From Pilaira anomala (Eukaryota; Mucoromycota; Mucoromycetes; Mucorales; Mucoraceae), in assembly GCA_025716855.1 (NCBI GenBank), contig JAIXMQ010000007.1, forward strand, positions 186,001 to 250,000: DNA of 64,000 bases, read 5' to 3'. The notes beneath the pieces were generated by a model. It searched no databases and had not been told where the DNA came from. It saw nothing but the letters and a program-made list of their open reading frames with translations. Positions 42,155-53,617 of the stretch are shown here, one piece after another (position 1 is the first letter of the stretch; each line of letters begins with the position of its first letter). Position numbers and translations under genes: made by a program.

Positions 42155-45100
42155 CATCGTGACAAATTTACTAATATTTATTATATTAAGGCAAAGAATC
42201 GCAAGCTGGTAATGATATCTACACTGGTTCCAATGCCACAGAAAGTAGTGAGCACCCAATCTTTGATCAGTTTGATGAAATCATCTTTTCTGATGCTGAA
42301 GATATGCCTTTTGATTACGATACAAATCACCTTGGTACCTCTTCTGATCGTCCTGCCTATTTTCAAACTACTTTCGAATCTGTTACTGCTACCGAGCCCG
42401 AAACTACTGAATTTGAAATTACTGAACCTGCCACTACTGAACCTTCCGTAGCAACAGATGAAGTAAATCAAACTGCCGCCGGTTCTGCTAGTGTATCTTC
42501 AACTACTGATTTCAATACAACGCATATTGAAACCAATCAACCTAGCAATGAAAACAATTCTACACCTCATAATGTACTAGTCATTGAAATCATCGATGAT
42601 GATGATGATGACGATAGTATCATTAATGTATCTGGTCCATCCGTACACAGCAACTCAGATATTCCTAATCAAAGCACAAATAGGGCATTGGTTATTGATT
42701 TAAGGGAAGATGATAGTGAAGATGATATGTATGTTGCTCGTGACGGGGTTGATTCGACAGACGATAATGACAATCCATTTGACTCTCCTTACATTCCAGT
42801 TGATTTAACTGCTGGTTTTAATTCACCTACATTTTCTCCTGTTGGCTCCACAATAGAAGAAAGTGTGCCAGCACCTGTACTTGGATACGCAGTACACCCA
42901 GTACCATCACAATCTGAACCATCAACATCACCATCACCACCCCAATCACCACGACATTCTATTTTTTATCATGTTATTGATGACTTAGACGATGATGTAC
43001 AAATGTACAATCGTTTACAAACTACTACTGGCTCTGAAGATAATACACCCAATGTACATGTATCTTTACCTGATGATAATACTGGAAGATACCAACTCCA
43101 CGGTGAAGGTGAAAGCTCCGAAAGACACAGACACTTTGCTGGCAACGCCACAACACAACATAATTCCGATGATTTTATTGAACGAGGCACCCTTAATTTA
43201 ATACAAAATATTGTGGATGTTAGTCTTCTATCTCCTGAAGAAAGAATTGATACACCCGATGGCCTCTCTATTACTCTTATGGAGCATCAAAAGACTGGTT
43301 TACAATGGATGCAAAAGATGGAGGATTCACCGTATCACAGAGGAGGTGTCCTGGCTGATGAGGCGGGTCTTGGTAAAGCCATCCAAGCAATATCAATCAT
43401 CATTACGAATCCCTGTACTGATTATACGCCTGTAAATCACAGTGCCACTCAGGTACACCAACCACTTGGACCCGATGAACTCAAGGTGAAGGCCACTTTA
43501 ATTATCTGTCCTGCGTCTTTATTAGATCAATGGAAACGAGAAATTGAGACCAAAACTTCTCCTCGACTCAAATTATTAGTCTATCATGGCCCTAGCCGAC
43601 CTTCCGATCCATATGCATTTGTAGATTATGACATTATTCTTACATCCTATAATGTGAATACCAGTAACATCTTAGGAAACCCTCAAGGCCCACTTTCCAA
43701 AGTCAAATTCCATCGGGTCATCTTGGATGAAGCTCATACTATTAATAAGAAGAAAAGTCGTGCCGCTATTAGTTGTTACCGTCTTGAAGCTACCTATCGT
43801 TGGTGTTTGACTGCAACTCCCGTAAAAAAAAGAATTGATGATCTTTATTCTTTGATTAAGTTCTTGCGTATTCAACCTTTCTGTATCTGGGAGGAATTCA
43901 GAAATTCGACTACCAAGTATTTAAAGGGTCTATTTCCACCGCTTGCCTTAAAAAATGCCAACGAGCTGTTGAGATATATCTCCCTTCGTAGATCAAAAGA
44001 AGACTTGACTGATGATCGTTTCATTCTCAACCAATTGCCTAAACGAAACGTGCACATGACACATATTGACTTTACAGAAGATGAAAGAAGTCATTATGAG
44101 GATGTCAACCGAAAAGTGCAAAACCAGTTCGACAGATATATGGGCGAAGACACTGTAATGCAGAAATTCAATTCGGTCTTGACTCTTTTATTACGTTTAA
44201 GACAAGCCTGTTTGCATCCAAATTTGACCTCGAAAAAACGTACAGTGGAAGAACGAGTAGAAGAATCTAAACAGATGGAAGAAGAATCTAGACAGATGGA
44301 ATTGGCTTCACAAATGAGTGATGGTGTTGTCTCAAGATTATTGAGTGATTCTGCGAGTCTATTAGACATTCAATGTCCTATTTGTATGGATATCGCTCAA
44401 AATGCCCAAGTAATTGCAGACTGTGGTCATATCTTGTGTCAAGAATGCTTTGATAGCTATTGGGAGAGGAAATCTAGAGCTCGCAAAAGATGCCCTCAAT
44501 GCCGTGGTGACTTGGATTCAAACCGTCTCGTATCCATTGATAACTTCTTGAAGAATCGTGCACCTGAAATCTATGAAGCATCAAGAGCCCCTCTTAATGA
44601 AGAACAGGATGCAGAAATTCAAAGATTCACCTCAAGCGCAAAAATCCGTAAATTGACTGAAATATTGAAACAAACAGCAATCGAAGATAAAACAGTCGTA
44701 TTCTCTCAGTTTACGGGTTTATTGGACCTGGTTGAAACCTCCCTGAATGATGAAGGGATTCGTTTCCTTCGTTATGACGGGGCAAAAAGCATCAAATCAA
44801 AAGGCAAGATAGTAAACGAATTCTCTTCAGACCCGAATATCAAAGTACTTCTTGCCTCCACCAAATGCGGATCAACAGGTTTAAACCTAACTTGTGCCAA
44901 TCGCGTGATTTTTTTGGATGTTTGGTGGGATCCTACGTTGGAAAACAAAGCGATCAATTGTGTTCATAGGATTGGACAACTAAAAGAGGTAGAGATATAC
45001 CACATCTTAGTTAACGACACTGTTGAACAAAGACTATTTTTTATACAGTCCAGAAAACAGGTAAGTATATAATAGTTATTCAAACATGGCTCTAAACATT

Positions 45101-45199
45101 TCTTTAAAATAGGCACTGATCAAAGGTGTCTTTGGTCAGACCAAACTGGAGATGCGTTTGAGAGACTTGGTTTACCTCTTTCGTGGTGGCAATCCGTAA
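41541..45199 (+). CDS. ULS1: ULS1/RIS1-like SNF2 translocase with RING and SUMO-interacting motifs
   Basis: Exons 41541-41862, 41917-42099, 42191-45060 and 45113-45199 give 1153 residues. The disordered N-terminus has a NLHxx repeat and two SUMO-interaction-type motifs: VLVIEIIDDDDDDD (about 297-310) and ALVIDLREDDSEDD (about 334-347). The SNF2 ATPase follows (DEAGLGKAIQAISII; DEAH in VILDEAHTINKKKS). A C3HC4 RING is inserted (CPICMDIAQNAQVIADCGHI to CPQCRGDLDS, about 895-940) before the second lobe (STKCGSTGLNLTCANRVIFL, VHRIGQLKEVEIY). This set matches SUMO-targeted ubiquitin-ligase translocases such as Uls1; HLTF/Rad5 is less likely because no HIRAN domain is visible. Residue 565 is Ala where the Walker A normally has Thr. 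Its ATG lies 12 bp from the inner edge of the left arm, and its stop TAA is the first triplet of the foldback element. Confidence 0.88.
42100..42190 (+). repeat. Long poly-A inside ULS1 intron 2
   Basis: The intron begins GT and runs almost at once into about 49 consecutive A's, followed by a short normal stretch and a TTAAG acceptor. Its donor context (GGTAAAAA) merges into the tract. Confidence 0.9.
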
Positions 45200-45300
45200 A
45201 GAGAAAAATTAAACGTCGCCCCATTTGATCTCCTAATATGGATGATGGAGTTTCCCCTATTAGGAGATCAAGATGGGGTGACGTTTAATTTTTCTCTTTA
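45197..45300. mobile_element. 104-bp foldback element, copy 2
   Basis: Same element as at 40740-40843 in reverse orientation. Its first three bases (TAA) are the stop codon of the ULS1-like gene, so insertion may have set the present C-terminus (RGGNP). Confidence 0.85.
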
Positions 45301-45332
<32 letters not shown>

Positions 45333-45595
45333 ATAATAATAATAAATAAATAATGAAGTTATACAGTTTATGTGAAGTATGTGCTAAATATATATAGATA
45401 TACTGATTGTGCATTAGAAAAGACCATCCATATGGTAGTTTCAATTGAATTTATAACTGCTTCTTTTCCGAATAGTTATGAGATCAAGCATGTAATTAAA
45501 CAAGAAATGTTCATACTTGTAGCTGCATAGTTACTAGTTACGTGCGATATGTTATTTGTACAGTGAAGTCATAATATATGAAGAGAGTTGATTTC

Positions 45596-45634
<39 letters not shown>

Positions 45635-45695
45635 GAAAACTATGAATTTTCTTATTTTTAATCAGTTACATATAAAAAAAATGAATAAAAAAAAT

Positions 45696-46528
45696 TTAAA
45701 GCTTGGAAGCATTGGCCTCTAATTTAGCAGCAGCAGCCAAGTCCAGCTTACGTTGTCTAGCAACCATTAAAGCAGCACCGGCTCTAGAACTTGTAGGTCA
45801 ATTGATTTATTCCGAAATCCAATTGTCCAGTTTCAATTAAAGCGTCCAAATCAACATCAGTCTTGAACCCCATACCATGAAGCATATAGACTACGTACAT
45901 CTTCAGCTGCCACATTACCTTTAGCGCCAGGTGCATAAGGACAACCACCTAAACCTGCAACTGAACTATCAACCACACGAATACCATATTCTAAAGCCTT
46001 CAAGATATTTGCTAATAAGGCCTGTCCGTAGGTATCATGACAATGTACTGCAACTGCTTCAGCTGGAACTACCTTTAATACATGCTCCAACATAGTAGCC
46101 ATGGATCCCGCAGTACCAACACCAATCGTATCCCCTAAACTAATTTCATAACACCCAGCGTCATATAATTCTTTGGCCATCAAGGCAACCTTTTCTGGAT
46201 TGACGTTTCCTTCATAAGGACAACTTAAAACACAAGAGAGATGACTAATGAAAGAATTATCAGCACCTATGCATCTCTATTCCTCCCTTTTTTTTTTCTT
46301 TTTTTTTTTTTTATTACTTTACCCTCTTACTCTTAATTTTTGATCTAAAGCTTTTTTCAATACTTGTTTTGCTCTAGCAAGAGTTTCTTTAGTTGAACAA
46401 TTAGTGTTTTTTAAATTAAATGATTCAGTGACAGCAGTAAATAAAGCCACCTCTTCTGCACCAGCGTTAATTGCGCCTTCTAAACCTTTCATATTGGATG
46501 TCAAACCAAGATTTACATCATCTGTCAA
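45696..46528 (-). pseudogene. HMG-CoA lyase fragment, copy 3 (right arm)
   Basis: Mirror of copy 2, with the same missing N-terminal third, retained intron, shared 4-bp insertion and extra-T frameshift. It differs from copy 2 by single bases such as the codon giving LTSNMKG instead of LTPNMKG (a Pro conserved in the family). Confidence 0.92.
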
Positions 46529-46570
46529 CTAAAAAATTGAGCTAAAATTCAATTTTTTTTTTTTGCATTT

Positions 46571-46648
46571 GGGGTGTTCAGACCCAAATTAATTTTATTG
46601 GCTAACGTAAATTTGTCAGATTTTAGCACAAATTGGTCTGAACACCCC
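46571..46648. mobile_element. 78-bp MITE, copy c
   Basis: Third intact copy, forming the outer border of the right arm. It is identical in length to copies a and b and has the same 14-bp ends. Confidence 0.8.
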
Positions 46649-46650
46649 TA

Positions 46651-47589
46651 TTGATGAGTGATCAATTTTTTATTGACCGTGAAATTAATTATTTAAAAAA
46701 GATAGGGTACTACGATAAATGCCCACCCTAAACAAAACGCTGACACTCAGCAATAACTAATAAAAAACTACTTGAATATTTTCTTGATTACTCGAATTAA
46801 TGTTGATTTTCTTAAAATACAAATCACTAAATATAGAAAAGGAATGAGCAAACATACCGAAACAAGTTAAAAAAAAGAGTTGTCTCCTCTGCCGAAGCAA
46901 GAGCATAGCATCTTGCCGAATCGAGAAACCGAGCTTATGTCCGTAAGAAAAAATCTAGAGAGAAAGTGATTGAGAAGCTGAAGTGGGAAAAAGCTTCAGA
47001 GATATATCGTTGAATAGAGCATAATTTTAAAGTGGTTAAACGAGGCTCTTAGGAAAATAGGCGTAGATGTAAGCCGAGATATAAAATAATACGTTTTTTC
47101 GATTCTTAAATGTAAACATTTGAACAGCTCCTTGAACACACATACATCAAATACAGTTTGTATCTTTATTTTTATAAAAAAAATTGGTGTCAAAAGAGCC
47201 CCAAAGGAAAAAGAACGGGAAGAATCCTTCGAATATGTATTGGTTCATTACAAAAGTTAATATTCAGGAACTTGGTGTTACTGACATCCTTTTTGGAACT
47301 AATTGAAAAATAACAATGCGCTCTTTTCACATATTCTTACAGTATTAACAACATATCTTGAAGCCTTAAAGATTTTTCATAATTGGGTTATTTTTATTTT
47401 TATTTTTTTTTTAGGCTGAAGAATACTCGTAGAGGGTTTATGCCAACAAAAGAAAAACATTTTAAACGTATCTGAATTTGAAGCGTAAAAAAATATGAAT
47501 ACAGAAGAGGCCAAATACAATTGTTTTTCTACTCTTTCTTTTCTTTTTCATATACAAATATATATTATAATTTTTTAATACTATCTAAT
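46651..47589. other. Intergenic, 0.9 kb
   Basis: Unique AT-rich sequence between the inverted repeat and VMA22. No gene or repeat recognised. Confidence 0.5.
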
Positions 47590-48406
47590 ATGACTTATGA
47601 ATCTATTTGTGAAGAGTTGGATAGCTTAGCCTTATCTTATTTGAATATACTTAATGAATATACATATGATTGGAAGAATACCAGTAATGAGTTCCAGCAG
47701 GTAAATCTTGTAACAACAAAAAGTATAATTAGAGAATTCTCATTTATAGTTTCTCTATAACATAAGGGGTTTCTTGATCTAGCACATGCAAAATATACGA
47801 TGGGAGCAAGAACTATTTCACACTATTCATACGATGAGCGTATGAAAGCACTTTTACAAGTGTAAGTCATTGAGAAAGTATATACTGAAGAGTGTTCAAA
47901 AATACTGATTCAATATTATAGGGAGATTGAAGATTCCGAAAGTATTCAAATAAAGCATGTTTTACCACCTATAAAAGTAGAAAAGACGGAAGGCTTACGA
48001 AAGAGACATGAACCTGAAAAGAAAAAGAATTCGGAATGGGTACAAACAGAGGATAGTAATAGTTTATCTGATGATAAAGATGAAATTGAATTGGATGAAA
48101 AAAAGAATAAGAAAAAGATCAAGAAGAGTGGAGATCCATTACATTGGTTTGGTTTGTTTGTATCTCCTTCTTTACGTACTTCTCAAGATCATTTCAAAAC
48201 TGGTAAACATACTTTATATATATAATGATTGAATTGATTATTTACATTTTTTTTTATTATTATTATCATTGTTTTTAAAAGCAACTGAACAACTCATTCA
48301 CCAAGTAAATAGAGTAAATGAATTAAAAAATATAGAAAAAAGATATTATGAATTACAAGCAGAAAAACTTGTCTTACAATTAAAGAAAACTACTATAGTT
48401 GCATAA
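47590..48406 (+). CDS. VMA22: VMA22/CCDC115 V-ATPase assembly factor
   Basis: Exons 47590-47700, 47767-47861, 47922-48202 and 48282-48406 give 203 residues. An N-terminal helix (ICEELDSLALSYLNILNEYT) is followed by the conserved GFLDLAHAKYTMGARTISHY. After a charged low-complexity linker comes DPLHWFGLFVSPSLRTSQDH, the family's most diagnostic block, and a C-terminal coiled coil. In yeast Vma22 works with Vma12 and Vma21 in the ER to assemble the V0 sector; CCDC115 is the animal counterpart. Intron 1 uses an AAG acceptor. It converges with the STF2-like gene, 58 bp away. Confidence 0.88.
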
Positions 48407-48464
48407 TAAACTGGTATAAATTTGATTGATTTTTTTTTTGTTTCTTTTTTTCGGTGCGAGATTT

Positions 48465-48779
48465 TTAGTGATTAACTTGTTCACTATGGCGAAGAGTTTC
48501 AAAAGTTTGAGAATCCACAAGTTTTAACTTGTTTTCAGTGGCACTATTGATCTCAGTTTCTGTACGAGCAACCTCTTGGACATCAGGAACTTCGTCTCCC
48601 AAGACACCCCAATTGCCAGCACCAGCACCCATCTTTTTAATGCCGAAACGAGATTCGGATTGACCATTTCTAAATGATATGTATGAATGAGTATACATAT
48701 TTACAATATTTATGATATTATATATTTACCTTGCTACGTGCTTTTCGTGGCGGTTCATTCCTTCTTTACTACGAGTCAT
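48465..48779 (-). CDS. STF2/HABP4-like small protein
   Basis: Exons 48779-48730 and 48669-48465 give 84 residues. The start MTRSKEGMNRHEKHVARNGQ and the glycine-rich GAGAGNWGVLGDE resemble the yeast Stf2/Tma-type and HABP4/SERBP1-like family, whose members bind ATP synthase factors, ribosomes or RNA and are often stress-induced. The protein is hydrophilic and probably disordered. Family membership is inferred from the start and the GxGNWG block only. Confidence 0.6.
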
Positions 48780-49059
48780 TGATTTGATTTGATTTGATTT
48801 GATTTGAGTTGTTAATATATGTTATATATAGAGAGAAAAAAAGGAAGGGTTGAAATTTAATGGTTTTTATATAGTTTTTTTTTTCTTTCATGGGAAAATG
48901 ATCGCATGACTGAAGTAAACATCATGCGCTTATTTTTTATTTTGACAAGGCGGAGTTATCCCGGAAGGGGAAAAAAAAAAGTTGCGCCATACCTGTTTTA
49001 TTTTCTGCATTTTGTAAACCGTTCGATAGATTCGTATGTATAATTTTTCTTTATTTACA

Positions 49060-50952
49060 TTAATTTTTATTAATAAGGCAGTAAGGAGCTAAAACTGTAT
49101 CAGTACCAATTGGATGTAAGAAAGAATCGAAGCTGACATACTATTGAAAAGAAAAGTTAATATTTTTATAAAACAAATTCGCGTGAAAGTTAATATTTTT
49201 ACCAGTGTAAATATCATGACGACTACACCGAAAGTGATAAGCGCGAAATTTAAAATCACATCCTGTCTTTTATTGGACACCTTGAGATGAAACATGCCGG
49301 GAAAAATAAAACACAACGGTACACAAGCAATAGAACCAACCAACGACACGAACTTGTCCAAGTTATCTCCTCCGATACCAAACGCAATTGCTGCACAAAG
49401 TATGCACAAAATAGTTCGATAGATATTCTTGGACCATTTGATTGTCACGCTATCTTTACCTGAGTCAAATTTACTGAATATGCATTTTTCAATAATTTTC
49501 AACGCGGGAAAAAGCATCAAGGGCGCAGTTAAGCATATCGCGAGCGAGTAAAGTATCTTTACTGTAACAGTGAGTTTGTTATCAGGTGGAAAATTATAGA
49601 TGACTGCTGATTGAATTGTGTCTCCGTAAGCCAAGTAAGATATAGTACCAATCAATATGTAGATCACACATACTATAATCATTCCCAATGTAAGAACAAA
49701 TGGAAATCTTTCAGGGCGTTGCATAGATTCGACAATTGGAATAACTGTAGCTCTTAGTAAAAAATAAATCAAGCCTCATATTTTACATCATATGTACTTA
49801 CTAAGGCCAATACCCTCAAATGAAAAAGTAGCTGTACCAATCATCAGGGCAAAGTTAGTTGGATTGACAGCCGCTACATTTGGCCCAACACCATGTGTAC
49901 TCAACTGATCCGCTGTAAAATAAAGCGTAACAACTAATCCAAACAATATAAATACATCAGCAATAATAGCTGTAAATGACAATTTGGCAATATGTCGCAC
50001 CAAAGCAAGCGGGATTAAAATAATTAATGGCATCCACATGTAATACTTTTGTTCAATACCAGCGCTACAGTTAGAAAGAACATCTACTACACTCACGAGG
50101 TTACCAGATACAAAGATGAAATATGAGCATACAAATCCTATTTGTGAAATTACAATAAAGAACAAGACAATAAAACGAAGGAATCGTCCATACAAAATAC
50201 CACCGATATCACCATACGATCCACCAATGACAAGCTGTGTATTCACTAACCTTAAAAAAGCAAATAAACAAATCAAAGCAATAACGATCATCAAGATGGG
50301 AGATAAACCAAGCCCACCATGTTGAAATCTATGTATAAAATTTTTAACACTAAAATAAAATGTATGTATATGCAGCACTAACTCACGCTTTTGGTAAGAA
50401 TAGTACTCCTGAGCCAATAAATGCCTTTAAAAACATAAACATGGCCTTTCCTACAGACGCTTTTGGTGAACCGTTGTCATCATCACTATTACCAAGCGCT
50501 TTATTCATTCCATTTTCCTCCATACTAAAGTTATCGGGAAATCCTGTTTTATTCTTCTTTTCATTTTCGAAGAATTTCTGTGATAGTTTTCGATCGTTTT
50601 TTCGCTTCTTACCACTATTGTTAAATCTCTCTCCGGCAAAGTTCGAATACACCGAGAAAGAAGAGACTGATCTAGCAAATGATTTACGAGATTGAAATGA
50701 GGGTCTGCCTAAGGAATGTCCATCATTATGTGATAGACTGGTCTTATTCATGCCGGGTCTCCCAATAGAGGATGAGTTATCAAAGTGAGCATGAGCGCCG
50801 CCTTGTTGTTTTTCTCTTGGTAGTTCAAATGATTGTGATCGATTGGTGGTTAGACGAGAGTTATCTTGAAATGTGATGGCAGGTATGGTAATAACAGATG
50901 ATACAAAGTCTTCTTTTTTATCTTCCCATTGTTCATCTTGATAGTTTGACAT
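49060..50952 (-). CDS. AVT3/AVT4-type vacuolar amino-acid transporter
   Basis: Exons 50952-50387, 50328-49802, 49744-49203 and 49140-49060 give 571 residues. A 165-residue hydrophilic, Ser-rich N-terminus precedes about 11 membrane helices of the AAAP family. The first has the hallmark FLKAFIGSGVLFLPKAFQHG, and later ones include FEGIGLIIPIVESM, RFPFVLTLGMIIVCVIYILI and YLAYGDTIQSAVIYNFP. Yeast Avt3 and Avt4 export neutral amino acids from the vacuole; the long N-terminus is most like that group. Acceptor choice at exon 3 (GCTACAG) restores the conserved GL-IIPIVESM reading. Exon 4 adds LHPIGTDTVLAPYCL at the C-terminus. Confidence 0.88.
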
Positions 50953-53222
50953 AATATATATTAAATGATTTTGGCCGATTTATTAACTCTAAATGTTTGT
51001 CAATTAATCAATGCTTTAAAAATACAAGAAAATAATACACAAAAGAAAGAAAGTAAATAAATGTAAAAAAAAAAAAAAAAAAAAAAGCTACGATAATTAT
51101 TGCATTTATTCTTTTTGGAAAATGATGATCATGAAAACATTGTGGAAAAAGAAAGTATTTCAATCTACACTAAAACAAACTCCTCGGGATCAAATTTGAC
51201 TATAAAGAATATATAATTGTATTTTAGCTAGCTATTGCATATTTAAACATGCTTTTTCTATGTACGAAAACAAAAAGAATTAACAGTACAAAGAGAAAGA
51301 TAAAAAAAAAATACAAGTCTAATTATAATGTCAATGTAAGGTACTAAAACCGAAAACATCGGCAATTTATTGTCATATTGGCAAGTTATTTTTTTAATAA
51401 ATATACAATCAGTTTAACTACGTTTATATACATATGTAATAATAATGTTTTAATTATATAATATAGATATGTATACACGTGTTAATATCATAATATTTTT
51501 TTTTTTATATGTACATCGTGATCATAGAAAAAAAAAGAAAAGAAATAAAAGGTTAACAAATATTATTACAGAAATCAGAATTTTTTATAGAATCAATAAT
51601 TAGATATATTCCAATAATCTGGAATATGGATACAACCGGTACTGAAAAACCAAAAATCGTTTATAACCGTTATCACTTATCATTTAATATGATATATGAA
51701 GTCATCTTTTCTTTTTCTAAAACAAACTAAATTGAGTCTAAGTATACCTTATTGTAATTCAATCCGTGTATTTTTTTGTTTTTATTGACCACAATTACTT
51801 GTTTAAAACAATAATTTAATACTATAAACAGTCTAGATCATCAAAAAAAAAACTTCTCGTTTGGTTAAAAACTTGATACAATGATACATCGTTTCACTAG
51901 TGGATAAAAAGATTTATGCTATGATACTTTGACTGAAAACTATTTATATGTTTCTTTTAAAGCAATCCATGACTGTTGTATATAAATAATTCTTTTGATT
52001 TCGTAATCATTATGATTTTACGGAGATATGTTCTTCAAAGTCGTGTGGGTAATTTGTATAATAAGCAGTATATCGTACGTGTATACATGAAATGGGTTAT
52101 TGTATTGACATCATACATCAATTTCTTAAACGCCAAAAACAACAAAAATGAAATTTGAGGTACTATCTTCTTCCTGTCACTGTACCTCATCATGCAGTGT
52201 CAGTAGAATTATAATAATGAAGAAAGGGGGATGTAACTAACATACATTAAATAGTTTAATAAACTTACAAACCTCCTAGTAGAACAGAAAATATGCAACA
52301 TAGTATATAATGGTTTTTTTCTCTATGGATATTTATTTATATCCAACTTATTTACTTTGGACCCGGGAACTATAGCAGTTTTTTTTAAAGCTTTACCTCA
52401 CCTAGAGAAGTAAGGAAGCCTTCAATAACGCTGCTAAACTTTGAAGATATGCATAAAGAGATAGGCACTCGGAATATTTATCTGAACTAGTAACTGTACG
52501 CCGTATGTATACCACCATTTGATGAAGTGAGTAATTTACGTAAACACGCATCATTTCACTAGAAAGTAGCAAAAAAAAAAAAAAAAAATCGTCATGTTGC
52601 TTCTCATAAAAGTTCTAGATTATCTATATCATACATACCTTATATATTGAGTACACAACCTAGGGAAAAAAATGATTTTATTCTTAAATGTTCCTCTGAT
52701 AATGCTATGGCATGTACTAACTTTAATTTACGGATTAAATATGGATCTTCAAATGAATAAATAATATTTTAAAAGACATTAAAATCTTCTTTACCCTACT
52801 CTTATGAAGTTTGTATACAAAATACTAATATAGATCGAAACTCTTTTTGATATTGTGCTTTATCTAGTATGGTAAAATGAAGTACTCAGCGTTTTGTAAT
52901 TTTGTATTGGTATTGAGAGAACATATATCAAGCCTGATAAGCCGTGTAGTAATAAAATAACCTTAGTTAGCTACTTTATTCAAACAATTTAAATTGATAC
53001 TATCATATGCTAAATACAAACATTGATCCAAAATTAAATAACAAACAAAATAAAAAATAAAACCATGTTATGTAGATCGAGTTGTAGCTGCTTTAAGGTT
53101 GATGAACTGATGTAATACTTTATTTAACAATTAGCAGGTACGGTTGAAGGAAATATGTAAATAGGGTCGTCTAAAGAAAAAAATTGGGTATGTGGTGTGA
53201 CGACGACGACTTTTTTTTTTTT
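50953..53222. other. Intergenic, 2.3 kb
   Basis: The longest empty stretch in the right half. Very AT-rich, no convincing ORF, no inverted or tandem repeat seen beyond short homopolymers. Confidence 0.5.
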
Positions 53223-53580
53223 TTAAACATCTTTATCGCCAGATTCAAAATTAAAATGCTTTAGCAACATCAAGATGTCAGGAAACACGATTTTTTCAAG
53301 ACCAGAAGCCCATAAAAAGTCCATATGCTCCCAGTTATGGACATTCTTGGTATAAGCTAAATGAGGTAATTCGTTTTTCAAAATATCATAATCAACAAGG
53401 GTGTCATCCGAACCATAAAATACTGCAATTGGCGTAGTTATTTGCTTGATAAGAAATTTAGGTGGTAAATGGTCAATCACATTATGCATAGGCTTATGAG
53501 GCAGTAAACTTGTAGCTTCATCATACATTTGAAATCTACCTGAGCCAATGATTTGGAACCAATGCTATATTACATAAATA

Positions 53581-53617
<37 letters not shown>

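Larger units (their letters stand above)
44511..46650. repeat. Inverted repeat, right arm (2140 bp)
   Basis: Reverse complement of 39369-41529 with very few differences. It includes the 3' third of the intact ULS1-like gene, the foldback element, HMG-CoA lyase copy 3 and the terminal 78-bp MITE. Confidence 0.95.
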
